A stretch of DNA of 64,000 nucleotides from Segetibacter aerophilus (GCF_007991655.1 NZ_BJYT01000002.1:248001-312000), one strand, 5' to 3'. Positions 35,079 to 44,680 are shown, counted from the stretch's first letter. Numbers and translations are program-made. Notes: generated by a model not told the origin, from the letters alone.

Positions 35079-36020
35079 TTGAGACTTACTCCTGCATTTC
35101 TACGGCTCGTTCGATGGCCGAATTTATTATTTTTTGCACTTACTCAAATCCTTTTTGTGTATTGCATTATTCACCCAATTATGTTTGCCGGCGGTGCCGT
35201 TCCTAACATAAAAGGGGTGTATTGCCTGCTGTTGGTTTTGTCTTACGTGCTTATTTATGCAGAAGGATATGTCATCAACGATTACTTTGACCTTAATATA
35301 GACCAGATAAATAAACCGGATAAAGTAGTCGTCGAAAAAATTATTTCACGTAGGTGGGTTATCTTTTGGCATGTCATTCTTAGTGTGTTTGGAGTTGCTT
35401 TAGGATTCTACATCGACTGGAAAACAGACGTGCGTTTCCTTGGATTGTTAAATATGGGTATTGTCGGACTCTTGTTTGTCTATTCGATTTCGCTGAAGAA
35501 AAAGCTATTGGTCGGAAATATTCTCGTTTCCGTTTTAACTGCATGGGCTATTCTTGTGATTACTTTTTGTGAGACTTCCAACCTTTTACACCTTGATGTT
35601 TCCGGTTCTTATACCCAAAAGATAACGCGGATTTCATTTCTCTACACTGCTTTTGCGTTTGTAATTTCTTTAATAAGAGAAGTAGTAAAAGATATGGAAG
35701 ACGTAGATGGCGATAGACGATATGGTTGTAACACCATGCCAATTGCCTGGGGTATTCAATCTACAAAGGTCTTTGTTTCTGTATGGCTTGTCGTATTGAT
35801 CGCCATGCTGCTTGTAGTACAGTTTTATGTGCTTATTTTGAATTGGTGGTGGAGTGCCGCATACTCTCTTGTGCTGATTATCGTTCCTTTAATCTATATC
35901 TTCAAATTACTGGTTAGTGCAAAGACCAGTAAAGATTACCATCACTTGAGTACACTTATTAAGATGGTAATGTTTGCAGGCATTCTATCAATGCTGTTCT
36001 TTCGCATCTATTTACGCTAA
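35079..36020 (+). CDS. UbiA prenyltransferase, geranylgeranylglycerol-phosphate geranylgeranyltransferase-like
   Basis: 313-residue integral membrane prenyltransferase with about nine helices. Both Asp-rich motifs are present: NDYFDLNIDQINKP after helix 2 and REVVKDMEDVDGDRRYG after helix 5, which bind Mg-diphosphate of the prenyl donor. Bacteroidota members at this locus are usually named digeranylgeranylglyceryl phosphate synthase-like, but the true acceptor is not established. The frame must begin at TTG 35079 since no ATG occurs before the first helix. It lies 54 bp after kdsC and 46 bp before maf. Confidence 0.82.
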   Translation: MRLTPAFLRLVRWPNLLFFALTQILFVYCIIHPIMFAGGAVPNIKGVYCLLLVLSYVLIYAEGYVINDYFDLNIDQINKPDKVVVEKIISRRWVIFWHVILSVFGVALGFYIDWKTDVRFLGLLNMGIVGLLFVYSISLKKKLLVGNILVSVLTAWAILVITFCETSNLLHLDVSGSYTQKITRISFLYTAFAFVISLIREVVKDMEDVDGDRRYGCNTMPIAWGIQSTKVFVSVWLVVLIAMLLVVQFYVLILNWWWSAAYSLVLIIVPLIYIFKLLVSAKTSKDYHHLSTLIKMVMFAGILSMLFFRIYLR

Positions 36021-36066
36021 TTACCGCCAAACTCATTTAAAATCGGCATTTGGAATAGATTTGCAC

Positions 36067-36669
36067 ATGCAAAAAATTATACTTGCGTCGCAATCTCCCC
36101 GAAGAAAGCAATTATTAGAGTGGGCAGAAATTCCATTTGAAATTGTGGTAAAGAGCACAGAAGAAACATACCCCGAAGATTTACCTATAGAAGAAATTCC
36201 GATACACATTGCCAGGCAAAAAGCGATTGTGGTGACTGAAACAATTACTAAAATGGTAAAGCTTTCGCAAGAACCAAAAATTATTCTTGCGGCAGACACG
36301 GTAGTAGTACTTGGCGATAAGATAATTGGGAAGCCTGTAGACAGGCAAGACGCAATTGACATACTTATATCTCTTTCAGGGAATTTGCACAGAGTGATAA
36401 CAGGGGTGGTAATTCAGCAGGGCGATCAGGAAATCGCTTTTTCCGATATTACTTCCGTTCAGTTTCATGAGCTAACGAAACAACAAATAGAATTTTATGT
36501 CGATAAATACAAGCCCTACGATAAGGCAGGCGCTTATGCTATCCAGGAATGGATAGGAGTTGTTGGAATAAAATCTGTGTCGGGAGATTTCTACAATGTA
36601 ATGGGACTGCCTGTGAGTAGGGTGGTTCAAGAACTAGAAAAGTTGAAACGAAAAGAACTAAAGGAGTAA
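36067..36669 (+). CDS. maf: Maf family nucleotide pyrophosphatase
   Basis: 200-residue Maf/YhdE-type protein. It opens with ILASQSPRRKQLLEWAEIPF, the phosphate-binding SxSPRR motif. Later signatures are ILAADTVVVLGDKIIGKP, LSGNLHRVITGV and DKAGAYAIQEWIG, with the catalytic Asp in AADTVV and the substrate-binding E/K residues. These enzymes hydrolyse non-canonical or bulk nucleoside triphosphates (dTTP, UTP, or modified bases) to monophosphates. The ATG at 36067 is chosen over an upstream in-frame start that lies within the preceding gene. Confidence 0.92.
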   Translation: MQKIILASQSPRRKQLLEWAEIPFEIVVKSTEETYPEDLPIEEIPIHIARQKAIVVTETITKMVKLSQEPKIILAADTVVVLGDKIIGKPVDRQDAIDILISLSGNLHRVITGVVIQQGDQEIAFSDITSVQFHELTKQQIEFYVDKYKPYDKAGAYAIQEWIGVVGIKSVSGDFYNVMGLPVSRVVQELEKLKRKELKE

Positions 36670-36725
36670 GAGTTACACTTTTGCAGTTATCATAATATAA
36701 AATTATATTTAGATAATAGGCATTT

Positions 36726-38015
36726 ATGAATGAGCGCTTACTTCAATACATTTGGCAATTTCAATACTTTAATAAAACTGCATTGAAGGTAGAGCAGGGA
36801 CAAGAGTTGACCATTATTCATCCCGGCACCTACAATACTCACCAAGGGCCTGACTTTCTTGATGGAAAAGTAACTATCGGAAATACAACCTGGGCAGGTA
36901 ACATCGAAATTCATATAAATTCTTCTGATTGGATAAAGCATACGCACGGTAATGATATAAATTATTCAAACGTTATTCTTCACGTCGTCTGGAACAATGA
37001 TGGCGATATAGCTTATTACAACGGCTCAATCCTTCCTACACTTGAGTTACATAATCTCGTCTCGAAGTTATTATTAGATAGGTTTAGAGATCTAATGGCC
37101 CGAAAAGCTTTTGTACCATGCGAAGCCTACCTGCCAGTATTTAACGAAATGAAATGGACGGCGTGGAAAGAACGGATGATAATAGAAAGATTGCAGCGAA
37201 AGTCGGCTTTTGTATTAGAGCTTTTGAAAGAAGCTAAAAATCACTGGGAAGAAGTTTTTTGGTGGATGCTAGCAAGAAACTTTGGAATTAGGGTAAATGC
37301 AGACATCTTTGAAGCAATTGCTAAAAGTCTTCCTTTAAACATTGTCGGTAGGCACAAAAATCAAATTCATCAACTAGAAGGTTTTTTACTGGGACAAGCG
37401 GGTCTCCTTAATCACGAATTTTCGGAAGACTATCCCAACCTTTTGAAGAAAGAATATCTTTTTTACCAGAAGAAATACCAGTTAAAGCGGGTTTTTATTA
37501 AACCGTTTTTTCTTAGGATGAGACCAGCCAATTTTCCAACTATAAGATTAGCTCAGTTGGCGATGCTGGTTCATAAGTCCTCTCATCTTTTTTCAAAAAT
37601 AAAAGAGACTGATTCTGTTACAGAGATAAAGAAGTTGCTGAACGTGACAGCAAATGATTACTGGCATTACCATTATTTACTTGATGAGCCGGGTGATTAT
37701 CATCCAAAACAGCTGGGTAAGCAGATGGTGGAAAATATCATTATCAATACTGTGACACCTGTCTTGTTTGCCTATGGTTTATTAAACGGCGACACTCTTC
37801 TCAAAGACAAAGCGCTCGAGTGGCTGGCAGAACTCTCCCCTGAAAAAAATAGCATTACACAAACATGGACTTCGTTTGGTGTAACTAGCAATAGTGCTTT
37901 GGAAAGCCAGGCACTAATCGAGCTTAAAAATAGTTATTGCAATAAAAAGAGATGTTTGGAATGTGCTGTAGGGAACAGCATTTTAAAAGGGCACGAACTC
38001 ATTAGAAGTTACTAG
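36726..38015 (+). CDS. DUF2851 family protein
   Basis: 429-residue cytosolic protein of DUF2851, a family confined mostly to Bacteroidota. It begins with NERLLQYIWQFQYFN, followed by LTIIHPGTYNTHQGPDFLDG, GNIEIHINSSDWIKH and VILHVVWNND, the conserved N-terminal core. A C-terminal Cys cluster (NSYCNKKRCLECAVGN) is typical and may bind metal. The His and Asp residues in the N-terminal core suggest an enzyme, but no activity is known. It follows maf by 56 bp on the same strand. Confidence 0.87.
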   Translation: MNERLLQYIWQFQYFNKTALKVEQGQELTIIHPGTYNTHQGPDFLDGKVTIGNTTWAGNIEIHINSSDWIKHTHGNDINYSNVILHVVWNNDGDIAYYNGSILPTLELHNLVSKLLLDRFRDLMARKAFVPCEAYLPVFNEMKWTAWKERMIIERLQRKSAFVLELLKEAKNHWEEVFWWMLARNFGIRVNADIFEAIAKSLPLNIVGRHKNQIHQLEGFLLGQAGLLNHEFSEDYPNLLKKEYLFYQKKYQLKRVFIKPFFLRMRPANFPTIRLAQLAMLVHKSSHLFSKIKETDSVTEIKKLLNVTANDYWHYHYLLDEPGDYHPKQLGKQMVENIIINTVTPVLFAYGLLNGDTLLKDKALEWLAELSPEKNSITQTWTSFGVTSNSALESQALIELKNSYCNKKRCLECAVGNSILKGHELIRSY

Positions 38016-38062
38016 ATAAATTTCGACAAAAGAAAATAGGCACCTACAAACCTCCTAACCTT

Positions 38063-38467
38063 CTACCACTTAAATTCTACATCCTTTTTCAAGTCCGGGT
38101 GGAGGCTTTCAAACACGGGACAAGTCATCGCTGCTCTTTCAATAATCGCACGCTGTTTTTCATCGGTTTCTAAACTTTTAGGAAAATTTATGACAACTTT
38201 TATTTCGCCGATTCTGCGTGGGTTAGCAACCATAATTTTTGTTACATCTATCTGTGTTCCTTCCAGGTCTATTTTCATATCTCTTGCCTTGATTCCCATG
38301 ATAGTTAGCATGCAATTTCCCAATGCTGTAGCCACAAGATCAGTTGGTGAAAAACGCTCTCCTTTGCCTTGGTTATCAGTAGGTGCATCGGTTTCTATAA
38401 CCGTTCCACTTTGCAAATGAGTGGCAACTGTTCTTAAATTTCCTTCGTATATTATATGGGATGTCAT
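38063..38467 (-). CDS. OsmC family peroxiredoxin-like protein
   Basis: 134-residue OsmC/Ohr-superfamily protein. The two redox cysteines are Cys52 in ATALGNCML and Cys116 in AAMTCPVF, at the usual distance. RFSPTDLVATALG is the family's conserved central helix. Members reduce organic or fatty-acid hydroperoxides. The subgroup is YhfA/OsmC-like rather than Ohr by pattern. It is divergent from an exported barrel-like gene with 40 bp between start codons. Confidence 0.88.
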   Translation of the reverse strand: MTSHIIYEGNLRTVATHLQSGTVIETDAPTDNQGKGERFSPTDLVATALGNCMLTIMGIKARDMKIDLEGTQIDVTKIMVANPRRIGEIKVVINFPKSLETDEKQRAIIERAAMTCPVFESLHPDLKKDVEFKW

Positions 38468-38507
38468 TGATTGCGATTTTGCATTAAATTTACAGGTATC
38501 AAATCAA

Positions 38508-39314
38508 ATGAAAGTGAAGAATATAGTTTTAGTGGCAATCTCTACCCTTATTGTTACGGTTAGTTACAGTCAGGCTAAGGATTTGAAACAACAGAAAAAA
38601 GCAGAGAAAAGAGAGCAAATAAACCGCATGATTAGCCAGGAGGAAGAGGGGGCAATCATATTTCAAAAACAAACTGTATTTGGGGTTAAGTTAAATACAG
38701 ATGGTTACGGAATGTTTTTAGAAATGGGCCGAATGAAAACTGCAAGAAAGGCAAATTTATACAGCCTTGAAATAGGTGAAAGAAAACATTCAAAGGAGGA
38801 GAAACTTTCTACCATTACTGGTACCTATTTGAGTAATCCCTACATCTACGGAAAAATAAATAACTTTTATTACGCCAAACTTGGCTACGCACAACAACGT
38901 TTAATAGGCAACAAAGGAAACAAAAATGGAGTTGCAGTTTCAGCGATTTATGGTGGAGGTCTAAGCGCGGGTTTATTAAAACCGTATTATTTAAAAGTGG
39001 CTGGTCGCCAAGGCAACTCGACAACCGATGTTAAATACAATAACAACGACTCTATTTTCTTAGACAACCCTGGTTATGTACTCGGCTCCTCTGGTTTTTC
39101 AAAAGGTTTTGGAGAAATTAAATTCACACCGGGATTGTATGCAAAGACAGCACTTCGCTTCGATTACGGTCGCTATAACGAGTTAGTCAGCGCTATTGAA
39201 GTTGGTATAAACCTTGAGTTTTATAGCAAGAAGATGCGGTGGATGTTAGAGCAAAAACAAAAGCAGATGTTTTTTCAGGCATACGCGGCAATTGAATTTG
39301 GAAAGAGGAAGTAG
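38508..39314 (+). CDS. Exported hypothetical protein, possible outer-membrane protein
   Basis: 268-residue protein. A signal peptide (VLVAISTLIVTVSYSQ) is followed by a charged coiled segment (LKQQKKAEKREQINRM) and then strand-like stretches: TVFGVKLNTDGYGMFLEMG, NLYSLEIGERKH, NNFYYAKLGYAQQ, AVSAIYGGGLSAGLL, AAIEFGKRK. It probably forms a small outer-membrane barrel. I know similar proteins in Chitinophagaceae but no function. The ATG at 38508 fits the signal peptide; the longer frame overlaps the divergent OsmC gene. Confidence 0.65.
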   Translation: MKVKNIVLVAISTLIVTVSYSQAKDLKQQKKAEKREQINRMISQEEEGAIIFQKQTVFGVKLNTDGYGMFLEMGRMKTARKANLYSLEIGERKHSKEEKLSTITGTYLSNPYIYGKINNFYYAKLGYAQQRLIGNKGNKNGVAVSAIYGGGLSAGLLKPYYLKVAGRQGNSTTDVKYNNNDSIFLDNPGYVLGSSGFSKGFGEIKFTPGLYAKTALRFDYGRYNELVSAIEVGINLEFYSKKMRWMLEQKQKQMFFQAYAAIEFGKRK

Positions 39315-39389
39315 CGAGGCAACTTGCAAAAAGTTCTAGTTGGTTTAATAGAAAATAAAGGTGTTCTTTTTCCCTGCGTTTCACCAGCC

Positions 39390-39420
39390 TCAACATCGTT
39401 GTGTCACTCACTTGTACTTT
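39390..39420 (-). repeat. Dispersed repeat copy, GAGTGACACAAC form, near full length
   Basis: On the minus strand AAAGTACAAGTGAGTGACAC continues as AACGATGTTGA. It is among the most complete copies and lies between the barrel-like gene and lipA. Confidence 0.9.
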
Positions 39421-39573
39421 CCACTCTTTGATGTGCTTTTTGCCAAATTTCCTTAGACTCCAATTGGATTCTAGCTTTTTTACGGTTGAAATATAAGACC
39501 TTTGCTGCCTCGTACTTGCCAGTACAAAGAATTCAAGTAAGACAATTATCATTATTAATCTCATTGGTACTCC

Positions 39574-40509
39574 ATGATAGAATTACCTGTAGTAGCGAAG
39601 ATCGATCCTGCAAATTCAAAGATTAAAAAACCTGATTGGCTTAGGGTTAAGCTGCCAATCGGCGAAAGCTATAAACATGTTCGTGGCCTCGTTGACACGC
39701 ATAAGCTTCACACAATTTGTGAGAGTGGCAATTGCCCTAATATGGGTGAGTGCTGGGGCGAGGGAACAGCTACATTTATGATCCTGGGTAATACCTGCAC
39801 GCGTAGTTGTGGCTTTTGTGCGGTGGCAACCGGTCGTCCTGACCCTGTTGATTGGGATGAGCCGCAAAGGGTTGCGGAAGCAATCAATTTGATGAGGGTG
39901 AAACATGCTGTTTTAACCAGTGTAGATCGTGACGAGCTGAAAGACGGAGGTTCAATAATTTGGTATAATACAATTAAAGCCGTTAAAACCTTAAATCCTG
40001 AAACCACTTTAGAAACCTTAATACCTGACTTTAAAGGATATGCTGACCAGGTGCAAAGAATAATTGATGCAGCACCCGACGTAGTAAGCCATAATATGGA
40101 AACGGTTGAAAGGTTAAGCCGCCAGGTTAGAATCCAGGCTAAGTATCGAAGAAGTCTCGAAGTACTTCGTATGTTGAAGGAGGGAGGGATGAGAACAAAA
40201 ACCGGTATTATGTTAGGGCTGGGCGAAAAAAAGGACGAGGTTGTCCAAAGCATGCAGGATCTTGTAGCGGTAGGTGTAGACGTACTCACCCTCGGTCAGT
40301 ACTTGCAACCAACTAAAAAACATTTACCAGTTGAAAGATTTGTTCATCCTAATGAGTTCGCTGAACTAAGGGAGATCGGGTACGAACTAGGATTTGATTA
40401 TGTAGAGAGCGGACCGCTCGTACGTTCTTCATACCACAGTGAAAAGCATGTTATCAAAGGTTATGGCCGCAAAAAGTATGAGGAAGAAAAAGAGATGATG
40501 TTGGCTTAA
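39574..40509 (+). CDS. lipA: Lipoyl synthase
   Basis: 311-residue radical-SAM enzyme inserting two sulfurs into octanoyl groups on lipoyl domains. The auxiliary cluster ligands are Cys49, Cys54 and Cys60 ([12 protein letters not shown]), and the radical-SAM cluster ligands Cys75, Cys79 and Cys82 (CTRSCGFC). The C-terminal RSSYHS supplies the Ser ligand of the auxiliary cluster. TRDELKDGG-type and ETLIPDF segments are also present (as [10 protein letters not shown]). Length and motifs are standard. It is a single gene ending in a strong terminator at 40532-40566. Confidence 0.97.
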   Translation: MIELPVVAKIDPANSKIKKPDWLRVKLPIGESYKHVRGLVDTHKLHTICESGNCPNMGECWGEGTATFMILGNTCTRSCGFCAVATGRPDPVDWDEPQRVAEAINLMRVKHAVLTSVDRDELKDGGSIIWYNTIKAVKTLNPETTLETLIPDFKGYADQVQRIIDAAPDVVSHNMETVERLSRQVRIQAKYRRSLEVLRMLKEGGMRTKTGIMLGLGEKKDEVVQSMQDLVAVGVDVLTLGQYLQPTKKHLPVERFVHPNEFAELREIGYELGFDYVESGPLVRSSYHSEKHVIKGYGRKKYEEEKEMMLA

Positions 40510-40531
40510 GTAACGTTTCAAGTAATATTTG

Positions 40532-40566
40532 AAAAAGCGGTAGATCCCTAGATCTATCGCTTTTTT
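40532..40566 (+). terminator. Rho-independent terminator after lipA
   Basis: 14-bp stem AAAAAGCGGTAGAT/ATCTATCGCTTTTT with one G-T pair, a 6-nt loop and a T-run, 22 bp after the lipA stop. Confidence 0.9.
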
Positions 40567-40692
40567 ATTTTGTGCTTTATCGTTGTTGAAAGCTTTAAAC
40601 CTTTGGAGCACAGTTTTATTAAGACGTCAAACTAAAATGAGTATTTGCCGGAATTTAAGTTTGGTGCCTAAAAAGCTCAATAGTAAGGTGCG

Positions 40693-40720
40693 GTTGAAGT
40701 GAGTGACACAACGATGTTGA
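40693..40720 (+). repeat. Dispersed repeat copy, GAGTGACACAAC form
   Basis: GTTGAAGT joined to GAGTGACACAACGATGTTGA. It lies between the convergent lipA and YCII-like genes. Confidence 0.9.
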
Positions 40721-40749
40721 GTAGAAATTCGAGGTTTATCCCCAAAAAA

Positions 40750-41055
40750 TTAATTCATCTGTAACGCCGGGAGGCGATAAGTCTGTCCATCGTACACGAA
40801 CAACTCGTCTATTTCAAAAGTCCAGTATTTAAAGAGGGGAGACTTGCGGAGATACTCTCTCACTTCATCCTTGCTTTCAGCAGTCATCATTATCCAGCTA
40901 CGATAGCTTTCCATACTAACGGCGTAGGAGTCAATAATGCCTTTATTAATTAAGTAATTAATGTAGGTGCGATGCGGAGGAACCAAAGTCATAAATTGAT
41001 CATCCATAAAAAAGTTTATGGTGACAATAAATTTTTTAAGGTTTGAGTCCTCCAT
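40750..41055 (-). CDS. YCII/muconolactone-isomerase-like small protein
   Basis: 101 residues from the ATG at 41053-41055, chosen because it lies 11 bp after the mtaB stop; the longer frame overlaps mtaB. The ferredoxin-like alpha/beta pattern FIVTINFFMDDQFMTLVPPH, INYLINKGIIDSYAVS, SWIMMTAESKDEVREYLRKS and FEIDELFVYDG resembles YCII-related and muconolactone-isomerase-like domains. No catalytic residue can be assigned. It is co-transcribed with mtaB, which has no obvious functional link. Confidence 0.65.
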   Translation of the reverse strand: MEDSNLKKFIVTINFFMDDQFMTLVPPHRTYINYLINKGIIDSYAVSMESYRSWIMMTAESKDEVREYLRKSPLFKYWTFEIDELFVYDGQTYRLPALQMN

Positions 41056-41066
41056 TTTGTAATGAA

Positions 41067-42338
41067 TTATATTCTCCAATCTACGATTTGATTAACCCAA
41101 TCTTTATTGTAAGGGGCGTTAATTTTAATATAATTATCAGTGTAGCCTTCCATCATTCCACTTTTTGAATTTGCTTCAAAAAGAACTTTTCTTGTTTCGC
41201 CAATATGGCGTCTCGTATGCTCGCTCATCTTCATATAACTGAGGTTACGAAGCTTCTTGTTTCTTTCATTTCTCACCTGAATTGGTACAATCTCTTTCAT
41301 CTCTACAGCTAAGGTGTTAGGTCTTTCGCTGTACGTAAAAACATGCAGGTAAGAAATATCAAGATCATGTAAAAACTCAAATGTCTCAGTAAAGTGTCCG
41401 TCGGTCTCTCCCGGAAAGCCTACAATTACGTCCACTCCTATAGCACAATGCGGCATTAGCGTCTTTATCAGCTTTACTCTTTCTGCATACAGTTCTCTTT
41501 TGTACCGTCTTCTCATTAAACCAAGAATAGTATTGCTGCCACTCTGTAGCGGAATATGAAAATGAGGCATGAATTTGTCGCTATTTGCTACCAACTCAAT
41601 AATCTCGTTTGTTAGCAAATTTGGTTCGATGGAAGAGATCCGATAGCGTTCAATTCCTTCAATTTTTTCCAAAGCCTTAACCAGCTCCAAAAAGTTTTCA
41701 TCATGTTTTTTGTTTCCATCCGGCCCTTTACCGAAATCGCCCAAATTCACTCCCGTTAGAACTATTTCTTTAACACCTGTACTTGCTATCTTGTTTATAT
41801 TATTGACAACATTCTCAACATTATCGCTGCGGCTTTTGCCTCGAGCCATTGGAATTGTGCAGAAGGAACAATTATAATCGCACCCGTCCTGAACCTTCAG
41901 AAACGTACGTGTTCTATCGTTTATAGAAAAAGATGTATTGAAACCCGTCACTTCCGAAATGTCGCAGCTGCAAATTTTTGCACTGTCATTTTTAGTTAAC
42001 TCCCGCAGATGTTCAGCAATGTTAAATTTTTCTGCAGCTCCCAAAACAAGGTCCACACCCTCAATTTCAGCAATTTCTTTAGACTTTAGTTGCGCATAAC
42101 AACCTGTTACTACCACCAAACTTTCAGGAGCTTTACGCTGAATGCGTCGAACTAATTGACGACATTCTTTGTCAGCGTTATCGGTAACGGAACAAGTGTT
42201 AATGACATACACGTCCGCCTTGTCATCAAATTCTTTCTTTTCAAAACCTTCGTTTTCAAGTAACCTTGATAGGGTAGAAGTTTCTGAAAAGTTGAGTTTG
42301 CAACCTAGCGTGTGAAATGCAACTGAACGTTTTTCCAT
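41067..42338 (-). CDS. mtaB: tRNA (N6-L-threonylcarbamoyladenosine-C2) methylthiotransferase MtaB
   Basis: 423-residue radical-SAM methylthiotransferase. The N-terminal UPF0004 domain holds three cluster Cys (FHTLGCKLN, VINTCSVT, VVTGCYAQ). The radical-SAM site is CDYNCSFCTIPMARG, and a C-terminal TRAM-like region follows. The opening TLGCKLN and the order of motifs match the MtaB (formerly YqeV) branch rather than MiaB or RimO. It converts t6A37 of certain tRNAs to ms2t6A. The ATG at 42336-42338 is used since the seven earlier codons are not conserved. Confidence 0.92.
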   Translation of the reverse strand: MEKRSVAFHTLGCKLNFSETSTLSRLLENEGFEKKEFDDKADVYVINTCSVTDNADKECRQLVRRIQRKAPESLVVVTGCYAQLKSKEIAEIEGVDLVLGAAEKFNIAEHLRELTKNDSAKICSCDISEVTGFNTSFSINDRTRTFLKVQDGCDYNCSFCTIPMARGKSRSDNVENVVNNINKIASTGVKEIVLTGVNLGDFGKGPDGNKKHDENFLELVKALEKIEGIERYRISSIEPNLLTNEIIELVANSDKFMPHFHIPLQSGSNTILGLMRRRYKRELYAERVKLIKTLMPHCAIGVDVIVGFPGETDGHFTETFEFLHDLDISYLHVFTYSERPNTLAVEMKEIVPIQVRNERNKKLRNLSYMKMSEHTRRHIGETRKVLFEANSKSGMMEGYTDNYIKINAPYNKDWVNQIVDWRI

Positions 42339-42446
42339 AAGCGGGCAAAGATAGTGCAAGTGCAGAATTAAGGTGGACGTTAAAGAAGACCAGACACAGG
42401 GTAAGACTGTTTTATGTTTTTAAAGCTGGTGATTTAACTTTCGCTT

Positions 42447-42896
42447 ATGAAACTGAAGAAAATACTTCCTGTGCTGCTATTAGCTATAATGGCGGTAATG
42501 GCGATTTCAATGAGAAGGTGTAATACTACCAGCACCAATAGTAGTCAAACCAGTCCATCACAAAGGAGAACGCCCCCTGTTTCCAATTCAAGAAAACCCC
42601 TCGAAAAAGATGTAAACTTCGACCGGAATACAACAAATCTATATTTTACAAAACACGCCAAGTGTCGCATGAAGTGCAGGCACATAACACAGCAGGAAGT
42701 AAAAGACATTTTATCGAAAGGAACGGTGAACTATAACAAAAGCGATTTGCAAGATCCGAAAGGGCCAACATATGCAGTGGAAGGAATGACCGATGATCGC
42801 CAACATGTGAGAATTATTTTCGCCCCCAAACAACAACATCTAACAGTAGTAACAGTGATAGATCTGGATGAAGAATATAAATGCAATTGTACGTAA
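42447..42896 (+). CDS. DUF4258 domain-containing exported protein
   Basis: 149-residue protein with an N-terminal membrane segment (ILPVLLLAIMAVMAISM) followed by a Ser/Thr/Pro-rich linker (about 28-58). The DUF4258 domain (about 62-146) starts LYFTKHAKCRMKCRHITQQE and ends in HLTVVTVIDLDEEYKCNC. DUF4258 resembles RelE/toxin-type folds, but this copy is exported and has no antitoxin beside it. It is a single gene divergent from mtaB. Confidence 0.8.
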   Translation: MKLKKILPVLLLAIMAVMAISMRRCNTTSTNSSQTSPSQRRTPPVSNSRKPLEKDVNFDRNTTNLYFTKHAKCRMKCRHITQQEVKDILSKGTVNYNKSDLQDPKGPTYAVEGMTDDRQHVRIIFAPKQQHLTVVTVIDLDEEYKCNCT

Positions 42897-42910
42897 GCAT
42901 TGTTCGAAAC

Positions 42911-43561
42911 TTAAGTGGTTGCTTTCAACTGGGCTATTGCACCAATCGGATCAGCAGACTTAAAAACAGTACTGCCCGCAATCAACACATCAGCGCCAGC
43001 TTCAACAATCGTGGCTGCATTTTCAAGCGTTACACCGCCGTCAATTTCAATCAGCACCTTCAAGCCTCGTTCGTCAATTATTCTACGCAACTGTCTTATT
43101 TTTTCAAGGGTAAACTCAATAAATTTTTGTCCACCAAAACCCGGGTCTACACTCATTAAGTTTACTACATCAATATCATGAAGAATGTCGCTTAAAAAAC
43201 ATATGGGCGTATGTGGATTCACGGCAACGCCAGCCTTCATCCCCAGGCTTTTAATTTGTTCTATATTCCGATGGAGGTGAGGGCACGCTTCTATATGTAC
43301 CGATAAAATATCTGCACCAGCGTTCTTAAAAGCTTCAATATACTTTTCAGGTTCTACAATCATCAGGTGTACGTCGCAGACCTTTGTAGTTGTTTTTCTT
43401 ATCTGTTCAATTACTGGCAACCCAAAACTAATGTTGGGAACAAACCTTCCATCCATTACATCCAGATGAAACCATTCAGCCTCACTCTTATTTAGCATAG
43501 TACATTCATCAGCAAGGTGTAAAAAGTCAGCAGCTAGTAATGAAGGAGCGATAATGGGCAT
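42911..43561 (-). CDS. rpe: Ribulose-phosphate 3-epimerase
   Basis: 216-residue TIM-barrel epimerase interconverting ribulose 5-phosphate and xylulose 5-phosphate. It carries IAPSLLAADFLHLADE, EWFHLDVMDGRFVPNISFG with the metal and catalytic Asp, DVHLMIVEPEKYI, LMSVDPGFGGQKFIE with the second catalytic Asp, and IDGGVTLENAATIVEAGADV for phosphate binding. Length is normal. It converges on the DUF4258 gene with a 14-bp gap. Confidence 0.96.
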   Translation of the reverse strand: MPIIAPSLLAADFLHLADECTMLNKSEAEWFHLDVMDGRFVPNISFGLPVIEQIRKTTTKVCDVHLMIVEPEKYIEAFKNAGADILSVHIEACPHLHRNIEQIKSLGMKAGVAVNPHTPICFLSDILHDIDVVNLMSVDPGFGGQKFIEFTLEKIRQLRRIIDERGLKVLIEIDGGVTLENAATIVEAGADVLIAGSTVFKSADPIGAIAQLKATT

Positions 43562-43680
43562 GGTGGATGATTAATTGTCTTATTGTAGAACTAGTATGTT
43601 GGAGATGACTTGCGCGTTTTGAAACTTTTGAACATTGTTTTCGTAATTGAAGAAACAATAATACAATCAACAGAGCCTAA

Positions 43681-44475
43681 TTACTCCAATCTCTTAACTG
43701 CCTCTGCAGCTTCTTTCAATTGTTTATCGAGACCTAAAGATCGTTTATAGTCTATCAGGGCTTCTTGCTTATTTCCAATCGCTTCATTGCATTTAGCTTT
43801 CCAATAATAGGCATCTGCATAAGTTTTGTTCACACTTAAAGCAGTCTCAAAAACATTCAAAGCCTTGGGATAATTTTTACTGTCGTAATAGATAAATCCT
43901 TTCTCCATATAGGCTTCCATCAATGTATAGTTGTCGTTAATTGCCTTATCAAATAATTGCAGCGCTTGTTTTTTATCCCCAACTCTCGCAAAGTACACAC
44001 CTGCGATAAAATTACAAGTAGCATCAGCTTCTCTCCCAAGACCCATTGCCATTACGTTTTTGCATATCATCAAGGCTTTTGCATTTCTCGTTTCGGCAAA
44101 TAGGTTTGCGAGACTTAATTGCGATTCGACAGAAGGATATATACTTAACGCCCTCTCATAGCTCCGTATGGCTCCAACCGTATCTTTACTATCTTCCTGT
44201 AATTGCCCTTTTGTAAACCATAAACCATTGTTGACACTATCCCTTTTTATGAGGCTATCTGTTTGGATAATCGCTTCCTCATACATGTGCAGGCTATCAT
44301 AGGTATTAATGAGTTTCATTCTTAGTCCCGCGCTATCAGGGTGTTCTTTAACTCTTTCAGTCAGGTCGCCTATCACTTTGAGTTGGGCCTCACTCACGGG
44401 ACTTATTTTCTTGTCATCTCCATTACATGAAACAATGAAAGAAGCTACAGCGAAAATGAAAAGAGATTTTTTCAT
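43681..44475 (-). CDS. TPR-repeat lipoprotein
   Basis: 264-residue lipoprotein (lipobox SFIVSCNG). Tetratricopeptide helices fill the rest: GAIRSYERALSIYPSVESQL, CNFIAGVYFARVGDKKQALQ, EKGFIYYDSKNYPKALNVFE, AYYWKAKCNEAIGNKQEALI. Such proteins usually scaffold envelope complexes; no partner is suggested by neighbours. A -7 box lies directly before the ATG, so the transcript may have almost no leader. Confidence 0.8.
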   Translation of the reverse strand: MKKSLFIFAVASFIVSCNGDDKKISPVSEAQLKVIGDLTERVKEHPDSAGLRMKLINTYDSLHMYEEAIIQTDSLIKRDSVNNGLWFTKGQLQEDSKDTVGAIRSYERALSIYPSVESQLSLANLFAETRNAKALMICKNVMAMGLGREADATCNFIAGVYFARVGDKKQALQLFDKAINDNYTLMEAYMEKGFIYYDSKNYPKALNVFETALSVNKTYADAYYWKAKCNEAIGNKQEALIDYKRSLGLDKQLKEAAEAVKRLE

Positions 44476-44479
44476 TCGA

Positions 44480-44508
44480 CAAAAATAAATGCGTCAGCCT
44501 GCTTTCAA
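44480..44508 (-). promoter_or_regulatory. Candidate promoter of the TPR lipoprotein gene
   Basis: On the minus strand TTG (44508-44506) is followed after 18 bp by TATTTTTG (44487-44480). This fits Bacteroidota TTTG-N19-TAnnTTTG and would place the start of transcription at or next to the ATG at 44475. Confidence 0.4.
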
Positions 44509-44680
44509 CATAAATTTTAAAAAGCAGTGAAATTGCAACAATCTTTTAATAAACATTCTAACCTTAATGAAGCAGCGCCATTCTTATTATGATATGTAAA
44601 TAGAATTTCTCCTTGTAATCGAAATGCAAACTGTTGAAAGTCTTTAAACCCTAATTTTGGCGAAATTTAAATATCTAGTT

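Noticed and set aside
38190-38420. 76-codon plus-strand frame inside osmC
   Set aside because: It is the antisense shadow of a well-supported OsmC gene.
42447-42896. DUF4258 protein as a toxin of a toxin-antitoxin pair
   Set aside because: It carries a signal or anchor segment and a linker, and no small antitoxin frame is adjacent.
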